Shown here in pieces: positions 1 to 9,855 of a DNA stretch of 64,000 bases. Every line of letters begins with the position of its first letter. Positions within the stretch are counted from its first letter, which is position 1. The notes under the pieces were generated by a model. It was given only the letters and a program-made list of their open reading frames with translations, made no database searches and was not told the DNA's origin. This DNA comes from Maylandia zebra (taxonomy: Eukaryota > Chordata > Actinopteri > Cichliformes > Cichlidae). The stretch is from assembly GCF_041146795.1 (NCBI RefSeq), contig NC_135172.1, positions 44,169,123 through 44,233,122 on the forward strand. The letters are read 5' to 3'. The position numbers and the translations under genes were made by a program.

Positions 1-1360
1 CGGTCATGTGACACATCTTTCAACACTAATCACTCTGCTGATGACCACGAACTGAGCGTGCTCAGAAGGAACAGGGCAGCCCGGCACTCCACGTCAGGAG
101 ATGATCTCACACACAAGAGCAAAGAAACTAGAACACTTTAAATAATCACATCTGATTAAATGCAGAAACTTTAACATGTCCTTTCTTTGGTCTCTGACTC
201 TGAACGCCTCCACAATGGGACAGGCGTTGTTGTGCGTCTGCTGTGGTGAAACTGCAGCGGCCTGAAGGTGGACCACACGATGAACCAGAGATTTCACCAC
301 ACACGCTTTAAAGAAAAGAAAAAAAGCAAACGTCCTTCACCGATATGTAGTTCTAACTATTAAAATATGTCCAAAGGTGTGACGATTACCTGTTTTTGAA
401 TTACTTGAACTGTACAGCTGATACCGTGAAAGTGTTCGACTCGTATATCCACTGATGAATGTATGAAGAGTCCCATATTACCTACATGTTGATGCTAGGC
501 TCCTCTTTAAATAAACCTTTATTTAAAACTACATTGAACACGTGTGAATTCAGCTCACAGCAGAAACAAGCTGCAGCTCTACGTTACAGTCAGGACAAAC
601 CACATCAGGAGAAGTTTTGTTGTTTGTTTAAATCCTGAAGGCTCTGCATCACAGAACTGAGCTGAATATTTTGATTGGTGGGCTAGCTGAAGATGACGTG
701 CTGCTTGGGGTCCAAGCCAGTGGGGGGTCCAGAGGGATAACATTCAGGCCTCAGCTGACCTGCATCCAGTGTTTGTTCTGATCCCATCATCGCCATAAAT
801 TAACTCCATGTATTCACAAATCAGAAGGAGGAAACAAACTCTGACAAAAATTAAATGTTGGTTTAATAACAGCTCTGATCAGACTGCATTTGCTGGACAT
901 AGAAAAACCCGTTTACAGTACAAAGTTTGTGACCTCGAGGACAGAAAAATAAAATACTCTTTAAATCCAGATGGGCTGAGACCCTCATTAGTGTGTGATG
1001 GTTAACCATACAACACGCCTCACTCGTCCAGCCTGGCGTGTTCTAATCCGACCTTTGCTCCTTGTTGATAAATATAAACCATAAAATCATAAAAAAAAGG
1101 GTGAGGAGGAAAGAAACCCTGTGAAAAGCTGCAGTCAAGTCCAGTTTGTCTCTAAACGAAGATTCACAGGAACGTCACACTGAGTCCATCACGTTCATAT
1201 TCTGAGCCTCACAGCAGATTCTGTCCACTGGTGAGAACAGAGGTGAGTACAGACGATCGTGTTCGCACTGTTCGCACTGCAGGCAAGTCCAAACCAAACG
1301 TGAGTCCTCCTCTGTCTGTGGCAGACTGCTGGCTGACTCCTGGCATGGTAAGTGGTAAGT
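1..1360. other. No gene recognised
   Basis: Both strands were read. Only short open frames without recognisable domains are present, and no RNA gene or repeat with clear ends was seen. It may be 3' flank or intron of a gene outside the window. Confidence 0.5.
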
Positions 1361-1364
1361 TATC

Positions 1365-2098
1365 CAGATATGGGCCAGGACTGGCATAGTTTGGTGTATG
1401 TGGCCCAGGCCCATAGAAAACAGGTCTGGCCCGGATCCGGCATCAAGCTGGCACTTCTGACTGACTGGTGTCGTGGCAGGGTGTATGTCAGCCAGATGTG
1501 GGCCAGGTCTGGCAATGATGGCACTATTTATGCTCCTATTTTAGTTAGAAGACCCAAATGCCATGTTGCAATACTATACTGCTATGGTAGCCAATGTTTC
1601 AAATGCAGGTTTGACAGGTTTGTGAGTGTACACTTTATCCAAAACCTAGAGACGGTTTTGCCACCAGGTGGCTGTAGCTCAGGAGGTAGAGCAGGTCACC
1701 TACTGATCGGCAGGTTAGTGGTTCAAGAGTGTGAATGTGTATGAATGTAGTGAGGAAGCACTCAGTTTAGAGAAAGCATGTGATTGGGTGAATGTGGCAT
1801 GTTGTATAGAGCGCTTTGAGTGATCTGGGAGAGTAGAAAGGCGCTATAAAAGAATCAGTCCATTCACTGTCTGAACAGAGTTTCGTCATCTTCCTTATCA
1901 CTATTATGTTCCGGCACATGTTGTTATTACTTGGATTGATTAAGGTACACATTAGGCTGACATCTGGGGCCAGAGCTGAAACTGTTCTGGGCCAGCACAG
2001 GACTGCCAGTGTGTCTGCAACTGGCCTTGTGCTGGCCCATGTGTGGGCCACCAAAGGGCCGTCATTCTTTGCCGTGTGTGGGCCAGATCCGGGCCATA
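1365..2098 (+). mobile_element. Truncated copy of a GGCCCAGATCTGG-rich inverted-repeat element
   Basis: This stretch is the reverse complement, with deletions, of the longer copy at 5431-6414. Shared landmarks include the run around TGGTAGCCAATGTTTC, the SINE block, and the short motifs built on GGCCAGATCTGGCC and TCTGGCCC. It lacks the terminal inverted repeat seen in the longer copy, so both ends look truncated. It has no coding capacity and is probably a non-autonomous DNA element. The family was not identified. Confidence 0.7.
1667..1862 (+). mobile_element. tRNA-derived SINE inside the repeat element
   Basis: A box-A-like stretch, TAGCTCAGGAGGTAGAGC, lies near the 5' end and a box-B-like GTGGTTCAAGA follows at the usual distance. 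The 3' part ends in the SINE tail type GCGCTTTGAGTG...GGCGCTATAAAAG. The same SINE sits at the same place in the second element copy (5741-5962), so it was carried along when the element moved. It resembles V-SINE/AFC-type fish SINEs; the family is not certain. Confidence 0.65.
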
Positions 2099-2829
2099 TT
2101 AATGAAACTACACTTGCAAGAACAGCAAAGGGCTCACGTACGAGGACAGGTCACCTCTGGGTTCTTTAACAACATCAAACAACTCAGTGTTCCAACATCT
2201 GGAAGAGGCTGCAGAGTTCATGTTGTATGTGAATCCACTTGCCATAATAACCACAATGCATCTGTGATGTTTATTGGCTTAATGGTGGCCTCTCTCAGAG
2301 GCAGTGGTAAAACATTGTCAGATTATGAGAGACAAGCCTGGGCTGTATTATAGATCACAGTAAGTTAAAGTTTAACAGTTTAGCTTGTTATTATATATAG
2401 CTCTGGTTGTACCAGAGCGCTGTGCCTCCTTTTGCCACTAGGTGGCAGGTTCCTTAACATGTGGCTGTTTTTATAGGCAAGGTGTGTTCCTCGTGTAATC
2501 TGTCTGTGTTTAGGTTTCACTGGTTTTATTCACAGTCGTTTTTGAGTTGTTTCTATGTGTGCTAGCTGTAGGATGTTAGATGTCTCCCCTAACACACATT
2601 CACAGACGCTGAGTGAGGTCTGTGGTGTGTTTTTGATTCTGAAAGGATTTGGTGGAGCACTTTGGGACTTTGTTTTTATGTTATTTTTTTCTTCACCTGA
2701 GGGTTCTTATTGTTTGTGTGGTGCCATTGCTGGTAGGAGGAGAGGATCAGTGATGGTCACCCAAATACCCACATATGGCAAGAGCAGAGTTTTGCTGTTG
2801 CCTGAATCAAATACACAGAAACCAAGGAT
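2099..2829. other. No gene recognised
   Basis: Intergenic sequence between repeats. Open frames here are short and show no domain. Confidence 0.45.
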
Positions 2830-2879
2830 ATGTTGTCTGGCAGTGACACCAATAGCAGGAACCCCCAACATCCTTCTCA

Positions 2880-3222
2880 CACTGAGGAATTAGAGGACAG
2901 AGGACTGCTGAGACTCTTGGACCGTAATTGTATTAACAGACCTCTCTGCATTGAATCATATCTGTTATTAACCTCTGTCTCTCTTCCACAGCATGTCTTT
3001 ATCCTGTCTTCCTTCTCTCACCCCAACCAATCACAGCAGATGGCCCCGCCCCTCCCTGAGCCTGGTTCTGCTGGAGGTTTCTTCCTGTTAAAAGGGAGTT
3101 TTTCCTTCCCACTGTCACCAAAGTGCTGCTCATAGGGGGTCATATGATTGTTGGGTTTTTCTCTGTATGGATTATTGTAGGGTCTACTGTACAATATAAA
3201 GCGCCTTGAGGCAACTGAAGTT
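2880..3222 (+). mobile_element. 3' tail of an L2-like LINE, copy A
   Basis: From about 2970 the sequence matches 6596 onward almost base for base: CTCTTCCACAGCATGTC, then a GGCCCCGCCCCTCCCTGAGC block, then AAAGCGCCTTGAGGC. The complement of the same block occurs at 9856-10115, with part of it again at 14524-14625. This copy stops at about 3222, before the A-rich GAATT tail. Assignment to an L2-like LINE rests on its association with LINE coding fragments at 12-14 kb. Confidence 0.65.
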
Positions 3223-3455
3223 AGGGAACTTGTGAGTTTTAAAGGGTACGATTATGAAACCGTTCCTGTAATAGAACAATCTGAGGACATAATGAGTAAG
3301 CACATGAAGTTGTCAGGATGGGCATCTGTCACATCTGTCAGAACTGCTACGTTATGACTACAACCCTAACACTTGTTCCTTACTTTTAAAATATGAAATG
3401 TAAACAAAATTTCAAATAAGATGCATTTCCTTTCTTTCTCCCTTAGAGTGAAGAA

Positions 3456-5087
3456 ATGTCTGCAGCCACCAATCTACAGTCTGAAGATCAGTTTCTGTGC
3501 TCCATCTGTCTGGATGTGTTCACTGATCCAGTCACCACATCATGTGGACACAACTACTGCAAAAACTGCATCACTCAGCACTGGGATGTTAATGACAGCT
3601 GCCAGTGTCCCAAGTGTAACAAGGTGTTCAAGACAAGGCCTGAACTTCATGTTAACACTTTGCTGTCTGAGATGGTTGCTCAGAGACGTGAATCTCAGCA
3701 GAAAGCCAGCAGCAGCAGCTCAGAGCAACAAGCTGCCAAACCAGGAGAAGTTCCCTGTGACGTCTGCACTGGACCCAGACTGAAGGCCCTGAAGTCCTGC
3801 CTGGTGTGTCTGACCTCCTACTGTCAGACTCACCTGGAGCCTCATCTGACAGCTACAAGTCTGAAAAGACATCAGCTGATTGAGCCTGTGGAGAACCTGG
3901 AAAGCAGGATGTGTAGGAAGCACGATAAACATCTGGAGCTGTTCTGTAAGATCGACCAGACATGTGTCTGCATGCTCTGCTCTGTTCTAGATCACAAGGC
4001 TCATGAAGTTGTTCCTCTGAGAGAAGAATACGAAGGAAAGAAGGCAGAGCTGGAGAAGACAGAGGCTGAGATTCAGCAGATGATCCAGAAGAGACGACTG
4101 AAGATTCAGGAGATCAAAGAGTCGGTGAAGATGAGGAAAGATGCTGCAGACAGACAGAAAGCAGAAGGTGTTCAGGTCCTCACGGCTCTGATGGAGTCTG
4201 TTGAGAGACGCCTGAAGGAGCTCATAAAGGAGATCGAAGACAAACAGGAAACTACAGAGAAACAGGCTGAAGGACTCATCAAAGATCTGGAACAGGAAAT
4301 CTCTGAGCTGATGGAGAGAAGATCTGAGGTGGAGCAGCTCTCACACTCTGAAGACCACCTCCACCTCCTCCAAAGCTTCTCCTCCCTGAAAGCTGCTCTA
4401 TGTACCAAGGACTGGACAGAGGTCAGAGTCCGTCCACCATCATATGAGGGGACCGTGGGGAGAGCTGTGGAGACACTCAGGAAAGACATGAAGAAGCTGT
4501 TTGAGGCTGCAGAGCTGAAGAGGGTCCAGCAGGATGCAGTGGACGTGACTCTGGATCCTGATACAGCAAATCCTTACCTCATCCTGTCTGACGATGGAAA
4601 ACAAGTGAATCATGGTGATGTGAGGAAGAAACTTCCGGACAACCCAGAGAGATTTTCTTACTGTGTTTGTGTTTTAACAGAGCAGAGTTTCTCTTCAGGC
4701 AGATTTTACTTTGAGGTTCAGGTTAAAGGAAAGACTGACTGGGACTTAGGAGTGTCCACAGAGTCGATCAACAGGAAGGGAAACATCAGACTGATTCCTC
4801 AAAATGGTTTCTGGACTGTGTGGCTGAGAAATGGAAGTGAGTACAGTGCTTGTGCCGCCCCTCCAGTCCGTCTCTGTCTCCGGTCTGGTCCTGAGAAGGT
4901 GGGGGTGTTTGTGGACTATGAGGAGGGTCTAGTCTCCTTCTATGACGTAGATGCTGCAGCTCTGATCTACTCGTTCACTGGCTGCTCCTTCACAGAGAAG
5001 CTCCACCCGTACTTCAGTCCTGGGCTTTATCAAGGTGTGAAAAACTCTGCACCACTGATCATCTGTCCTGTCAATCAAATTGAGTAA
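3456..5087 (+). CDS. TRIM-family E3 ubiquitin ligase with RING, B-box, coiled coil and PRY-SPRY
   Basis: A 543-residue protein is read from one exon. The C3HC4 RING uses C15, C18, C30, H32, C35, C38, C51 and C54. An atypical first B-box with paired cysteines covers about residues 100-130, and a B-box 2 follows (CRKHDKHLELFC...CSVLDHKAH, about 150-185). A long Glu/Lys-rich coiled coil spans about 190-300. The PRY-SPRY domain runs from about 360 to the end, with DVTLDPDTA, TDWDLGV, GFWTVWL and YFSPGL. Such proteins ubiquitinate targets in the cytoplasm, and the SPRY domain selects ligands; fish have many, often tied to antiviral defence. The ATG is ten bases after a splice acceptor (CTCCCTTAG, ending at 3445), so a 5' non-coding exon is expected upstream. 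A poly(A) signal AATAAA is at 5131. The paralogue at 8356 shares the RING. The exact subfamily (finTRIM or TRIM21/47-like) cannot be settled by eye. Confidence 0.93.
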   Translation: MSAATNLQSEDQFLCSICLDVFTDPVTTSCGHNYCKNCITQHWDVNDSCQCPKCNKVFKTRPELHVNTLLSEMVAQRRESQQKASSSSSEQQAAKPGEVPCDVCTGPRLKALKSCLVCLTSYCQTHLEPHLTATSLKRHQLIEPVENLESRMCRKHDKHLELFCKIDQTCVCMLCSVLDHKAHEVVPLREEYEGKKAELEKTEAEIQQMIQKRRLKIQEIKESVKMRKDAADRQKAEGVQVLTALMESVERRLKELIKEIEDKQETTEKQAEGLIKDLEQEISELMERRSEVEQLSHSEDHLHLLQSFSSLKAALCTKDWTEVRVRPPSYEGTVGRAVETLRKDMKKLFEAAELKRVQQDAVDVTLDPDTANPYLILSDDGKQVNHGDVRKKLPDNPERFSYCVCVLTEQSFSSGRFYFEVQVKGKTDWDLGVSTESINRKGNIRLIPQNGFWTVWLRNGSEYSACAAPPVRLCLRSGPEKVGVFVDYEEGLVSFYDVDAAALIYSFTGCSFTEKLHPYFSPGLYQGVKNSAPLIICPVNQIE

Positions 5088-5430
5088 CAACGTATTTGAA
5101 TTGATGAGATGATTTATTTTCATTAAAGGGAATAAATAATCAGGTCCTGTTTGCATGCTTTTATTTTCTAAGCATTCTCATTACTAACAGTGTTTTTAAC
5201 TGATGTCCTCCCTTAGAAGGGGCACCACATTGATGTAATACACTAAAAAAGCTACATGAAGAATTGTTTCGTTTCATAACATGTAACAATTCTCAAGAAT
5301 AGTAACAAAAGGTAGCTGATGTCATAGCATGTCATTGTCTTCATGGTCTGCAGAAAATGATGTGTGTTAATTTTTTTTAGTGTAACTCATATCATGTAAA
5401 AATGTCTTATTTTGGGGTATTTTGTGTCTT
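5088..5430 (+). other. Likely 3' UTR and flank of the TRIM gene
   Basis: AT-rich sequence after the stop codon, with ATTAAA at 5122 and AATAAA at 5131 as candidate poly(A) signals. No other feature was seen before the repeat element that begins at 5431. Confidence 0.5.
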
Positions 5431-6414
5431 TACCCACATAGCAAAATTGGTATGGCCTGGATCTGGCCCACGCAATGTGCTTACACATGGCCCAGACATG
5501 GCAAAGAATGACGGCCCTTTGGTGGCCCAGATCTGGTTTGCCAGATGTGGCCCATACATGGGGCAGCACAAGGCCAGTTGTAGACACACTGCTAGCCCTG
5601 TGCTGGCCTAGAACAGTTTCAGCTCTGGCCCCAGATGTCGGCCTAATGTGTACCTTAATTAGGCCATGTAATAAGAACATGTGCCGGAACATAATAGTGC
5701 AAAAGTAAGATGACGAAACTCTGTTCAGACAGTGAATGAACTGATTCTTATATAGCGCTTTTCTGGTCTCCCAGATTACTCAAATTGCTCTATATAACAT
5801 GATATATTCTCAATCATACGCTATCTGTAAACTGAGTGCTTCCTAACTACATTCATACACATTCACACTCTTGACATGCAGCCTGGAGGATCACACAGAG
5901 ATCGAACCACTAACCTTCTGAATCAGTGGGTGACCTTCTCTACCTCCTGAGCTACAGCCACCTGGTGGCAAACATGAGTAAACCCTCACTAGGTTTTGGA
6001 TAAAGTGTACACTCACAAACCTGTCAAACCTGCGTTTGAAACATTGGCTACCATAGCAGTATAGTATTGTAACATGGCATTTGGGTCTTCTAACTAAAAT
6101 AGGAAAATAGGAACATAAACAGTGCCATCATTGCCAGACCTGGCCCACATCTGGCTGACATACACCCTGCCATGACACCAGTCAGTCAGAAGTGCCAGCT
6201 TGATGCCGGATCCAGGGACGACCTGTTTTCTGTGAGCCTAGGCCACATACACCAAACCACAATCATGCCAGATGTGGCATGCTATCGCATAAACAGTGCT
6301 ATCTACACCAGGCCTGGCCCATATCTGGATGACATACGTCTTATCATGCCAGAAGTCAGTCAGCAGTGCCGGCTTGATACCAGATCCGGGCCAGACCTGC
6401 CTGTTATGTGGGTA
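5431..6414 (-). mobile_element. 984-bp non-autonomous element with perfect 10-bp terminal inverted repeats
   Basis: The ends are TACCCACATA (5431-5440) and TATGTGGGTA (6405-6414), perfect inverted repeats. If the outer TA is read as a target duplication, the TIR core is CCCACATA. The body is made of variants of GGCCCAGATCTGG-type motifs and contains a SINE at 5741-5962. No transposase frame exists. The reverse complement aligns with 1365-2098. This looks like a MITE; the superfamily was not determined. Confidence 0.72.
5741..5962 (-). mobile_element. tRNA-derived SINE inside the repeat element, second copy
   Basis: Reverse complement of the SINE type at 1667-1862. The box-A-like stretch is TAGCTCAGGAGGTAGAG, the box B is GTGGTTCGATCTC (better preserved here), and the 3' end is AGCGCTATATAAG. 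It occupies the same internal position of the host element as in the other copy. Confidence 0.65.
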
Positions 6415-6589
6415 TAAGCAGTTTTAGTATTTTAATGAAAACTGACAATATAGATTCAGTGAAATCTGAAAATATGTGATTGTAACAAACACGAACTGTT
6501 AAACAATGAATGGTGATGTTGAAATGTTGTAACATGGAGCGAACAATGATTTGAATAAAACCCTGGTTCACAGGATGACACACTGCTCC

Positions 6590-6887
6590 ATTTCTAACCT
6601 CTGTCTCTCTTCCACAGCATGTCTTTATCCTGTCTTCCTTCTCTCACCCCAACCAATCACAGCAGATGGCCCCGCCCCTCCCTGAGCCTGGTTCTGCTGG
6701 AGGTTTCTTCCTGTTAAAAGGGAGTTTTTCCTTCCCACTGTCGCCAAAGTGCTGCTCATAGGGGGTCATATGATTGTTGAGTTTTTCTCTCTATGTATTA
6801 TTATATTATATACTGTACAATACAAAGCGCCTTGAGGCGACTGTTGTTGTGATTTGGCGCTGTATAAATAAAATTGAATTGAATTGA
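6590..6887 (+). mobile_element. 3' tail of an L2-like LINE, copy B, with intact end
   Basis: Nearly identical to copy A but continues to TTGGCGCTGTATAAATAAAA and a GAATT-type repeat tail, a typical LINE 3' end. There is no coding sequence. It is 5'-truncated, as is usual for target-primed insertion. Confidence 0.7.
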
Positions 6888-7329
6888 GATGCTCTCAAAC
6901 TTTCAGCTCACTGTGAATGCAGCACCAGGGTTCACAGATCCGATGCCATATTTGATACTTTTAGCTTTACTTTATAATAAATTCTGATTTTAGCTGTTTT
7001 CTGTGAAGAGCAGGAACTGATTGTAATTTTACCTTCTTCATTAACCCTGATGTGGTTCCTGTCTGTGTCCAGCAGAGGGCTGCAACAGTTTCAAGGAGAG
7101 TTTGAAGTGTGCACACAGCTCAACTTCCTCTGCAATAAAAACATGAATGACAGAAAGAGAGAAGCTTTGCAGAGGAAAGGATCAAAAACACTGCTGCTCG
7201 GGTTTGAGAAAACTGAAGGCGCACACACATTTTAAACTCCTGTTCCAGATGTGTGTACCTCTAATCATGTGTGAATGAAACAAGCCTAACATTGCAGGAG
7301 GAGGCGGAGCCACAAAGAGGAGAGTCAGC
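6888..7329. other. No gene recognised
   Basis: Upstream flank of the second TRIM-like gene. No domain-bearing frame or repeat with clear ends was seen. Confidence 0.4.
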
Positions 7330-7458
7330 ATCATTTTCCAGAAATGAAAGTTAAAGTTAGTGAGAGTAACAGCACAGCTGCAGTCACAGATCTGTGCATT
7401 TGTGAAGAAAATCAGACCGAATTCATCTCCTCTTTCTAAACAACTGACTCAAAAACTG
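7330..7458 (+). other. Probable 5' non-coding exon of the second TRIM-like gene
   Basis: A good donor (AACTG followed by GTGAGTAC) ends this stretch at about 7458, and a good acceptor (CTGTTCTCAG) lies ten bases before the ATG at 8356, giving an intron of about 0.9 kb. Just upstream at 7341 is GAAATGAAAG, two GAAA cores spaced by one base. It vaguely resembles an interferon-response element but does not match the two-base spacing. The 5' limit of the exon is a guess. Confidence 0.4.
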
Positions 7459-8355
7459 GTGAGTACAGCTGATGACATTTAATGTTTAACATACAGCATT
7501 AACGCAAAACTTTTCTTTTTATTCATATTTTATTATATGTGTGTGGGGGTGCACAAGTATGTTATATATCTGTAAATTTGTATATCTTTTGACATGTTCC
7601 TGGAGTTATTAAAAAATACATGTAACAAATTGTAATGAAGGTGAATTTCTGATGAACAGGGCATAAACAATAAGAAAAAATGCAGACTCTTAGTTACTAA
7701 ATAGTGGAAAGGAGGTGGGATTAAATAAGCTCATGCTTCTTCCTTCTCATTTTTGAACATGTAAATTAGTTATAATTATTATTGCTTTGTTTTCCTTTTT
7801 TTGTTTGTCTCTTTTTGACTATTTTAATGTTCAAAATAAAGATTCAGCACTATACAATTTCACACTGGCATGTCAGAATAATTCAAGTGGAGGCTTAAAT
7901 TAAACTAGAATAATGTGATCAGCAGTAACATCAATTACATCTACAAGTGCATAATCAACAACACTGAATTAATTTCTTTCTAAAAATGTGTTTTTGACAC
8001 TTTCACTTTAGTTTTCAGAGACGTCTGCTGCCTCAGTCTGACATGTGACAGTATCAAATCAAAGAAAATAAGTTCAATGTCTCCGAAAAGATTAAACTCA
8101 TGTTGTGCCAAGTGCAGGTTACTATAATCAGGTCCGAACCTGCAGGAGGCAACAAACAGAGCCGTTTGAGGTGGGGCAGAGCTGAAAGACAGAGCAGCTT
8201 CAGAGTCACATTATTATATTCTGCACCTGTGGTGTCCTAGTTGTGTTTCCTATTGTTGCTGCTCAGACTTTGTTGCATTCCCAATGTAAACCACCAAATA
8301 TGTTTAATTAGAGTTGAACTTTTAATGCTCTGACTTCTGTTCTCAGAGCGCAGAC

Positions 8356-9180
8356 ATGTCCGCTGCCAGCAATCTGCGAGCTGAAGATCAGTTTCTGTGC
8401 GCCATCTGTCTGGAGGTGTTCGTCGATCCAGTCACCACACCATGTGGCCACAACTTCTGCAAAAGATGCATCACTCAGCACTGGGATGTTAATATGTCCT
8501 GCTGCTGTCCCATGTGTAAGGAGACGTTCAACACGAGACCTCAGTTGAAGGTCAACACTTTGCTTTCTGGCATAGTTTTTCAGCTCAAACGAGAAGCTCA
8601 GAAGAAAGTCAACAGCAGCAGCTCAGAGCAACAAGCTGCCAAACCGCAACTTCCCTGCAACGTCTTCACTGGAGCCAGACCAAAGGCCCTGAAGTCCTGC
8701 CGTGAGACACGCCTGGACCCTCGTCAACATCTGTACGGAGAGTTGGAAAGAGAGAGTGAGCTAGCGAGAGAGAGACAGCAAGATGTTTGGAGCGAGCTAG
8801 AAAGAGAGTGTGAGCTAGCGAGAGAGTTACAGGAAGAGCAACGGCAGGATCTGTTGCTTGAGTTAGAACGAGAGAGTGAGCTAGCGAGAGAGAGACAGCA
8901 AGATGTTTGGAGCGAGCTAGAAAGAGAGTGTGAGCTAGCGAGAGAGTTACAGGAAGAGCAACGGCAGGATCTGTTGCTTGAGCTAGAACGAGAGTGTGAG
9001 CTAGCGAGAGAGTTACAGGAAGAGCAACGGCAGGATCTGTTGCTTGAGTTAGAACGAGAGAGTGAGCTAGCGAGAGAGTTACAGGAAGAGCAACGGCAGG
9101 ATCTGTTGCTTGAGCTAGAACGAGAGAGTGAGCTAGCGAGAGAGAGACAGCAAGATCTATGGAGCGAGCTAGAGATGTAG
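8356..9180 (+). CDS. RING-only TRIM-like protein ending in a charged tandem repeat
   Basis: A 274-residue frame begins like the intact TRIM at 3456: a full C3HC4 RING with CAIC, CGHNFC, KRC and CPMC. The following B-box is broken. The second cysteine of its first pair is Phe (PCNVF), and a deletion of roughly 20 bases after ALKSC removes the next Cys pair. From residue 129 to the stop the protein is seven in-frame units of 18 or 22 residues starting ELERE, rich in Glu, Arg and Gln and likely helical or coiled coil. No B-box 2, normal coiled coil or SPRY follows. It may be a decaying duplicate, or a short RING protein that could act as a decoy or a repeat-scaffolded ligase. The frame and splice acceptor are intact. 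Expression is unknown. Confidence 0.65.
   Translation: MSAASNLRAEDQFLCAICLEVFVDPVTTPCGHNFCKRCITQHWDVNMSCCCPMCKETFNTRPQLKVNTLLSGIVFQLKREAQKKVNSSSSEQQAAKPQLPCNVFTGARPKALKSCRETRLDPRQHLYGELERESELARERQQDVWSELERECELARELQEEQRQDLLLELERESELARERQQDVWSELERECELARELQEEQRQDLLLELERECELARELQEEQRQDLLLELERESELARELQEEQRQDLLLELERESELARERQQDLWSELEM
8740..9177 (+). repeat. In-frame coding minisatellite (54-bp and 66-bp units)
   Basis: The order of units is 18, 22, 18, 22, 22, 22 and 18 residues, then a partial ELEM before TAG. The total is 438 bp, or 146 codons. Lines starting at 8761 and 8881 are identical for 60 bases, giving a 120-bp higher-order period. All units are multiples of three, so copy changes keep the frame. 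Confidence 0.95.
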
Positions 9181-9855
9181 AGAGACAGAGCAAATATATA
9201 GATAGAGTTGATTTAGATTTTCCAAAACCCTTTTATCAATAAAAACAGACAGCTAAAGATTTGAGAATAGAAGTAATAATCCAAACAAAAAAATATTTCT
9301 TTTTCAAGTGAATATTAAATCAACCACAATGTCTGTTTTTATCGAACATGTAAAGCCAAGGATGAAAGTCTGTAGAGTAAATAATCTCAATCTAAATAAA
9401 AAGTCAGAACTGCTTCTCCTGGAGCCCAAACACAGACTGTGATCTCCTGAAATCCAGGAAAGAGTGGAACACAGTTTCCCCTTTACAACATACTGGAGAA
9501 TTTCATCATGGCTGGGATTTCAAACAAAGATAAAAGCATTTACAGCGACTGCACCAAGTAAAACCCTCCATTGTAGATTTCCAGCCTCTTTGGGTCTCTA
9601 TGTATTCATCTGAAACCATTCCCAGATGGTCTCTCCATGCACTCTAAGAAATGAAATGTTATATTTACCTGGTGTTGGCTTTCACTGCAGTATAGTATCA
9701 CTTCCTGTTCCTGATGCATTGCACAGTGGTGTTTTGTGTATGCCATTTAATTAAAAACTTTGTTGTTACACAGTGCAATGGTCAATTCCTTGATCCAATA
9801 CAGACGCTCTGCTGAATCACCCACTAATTGTGTTCAAAGAATTCATTCATCGACT
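9181..9855. other. 3' flank of the RING-repeat gene; no other gene seen
   Basis: AT-rich, with an AATAAA at about 9237 as a possible poly(A) signal. There is no trace of a downstream SPRY exon in this stretch. Confidence 0.45.

Noticed and set aside
8666-9193. 175-codon - strand frame rich in Leu, Ala and Ser
   Set aside because: It is the antisense shadow of the in-frame coding repeat of the RING-repeat gene.
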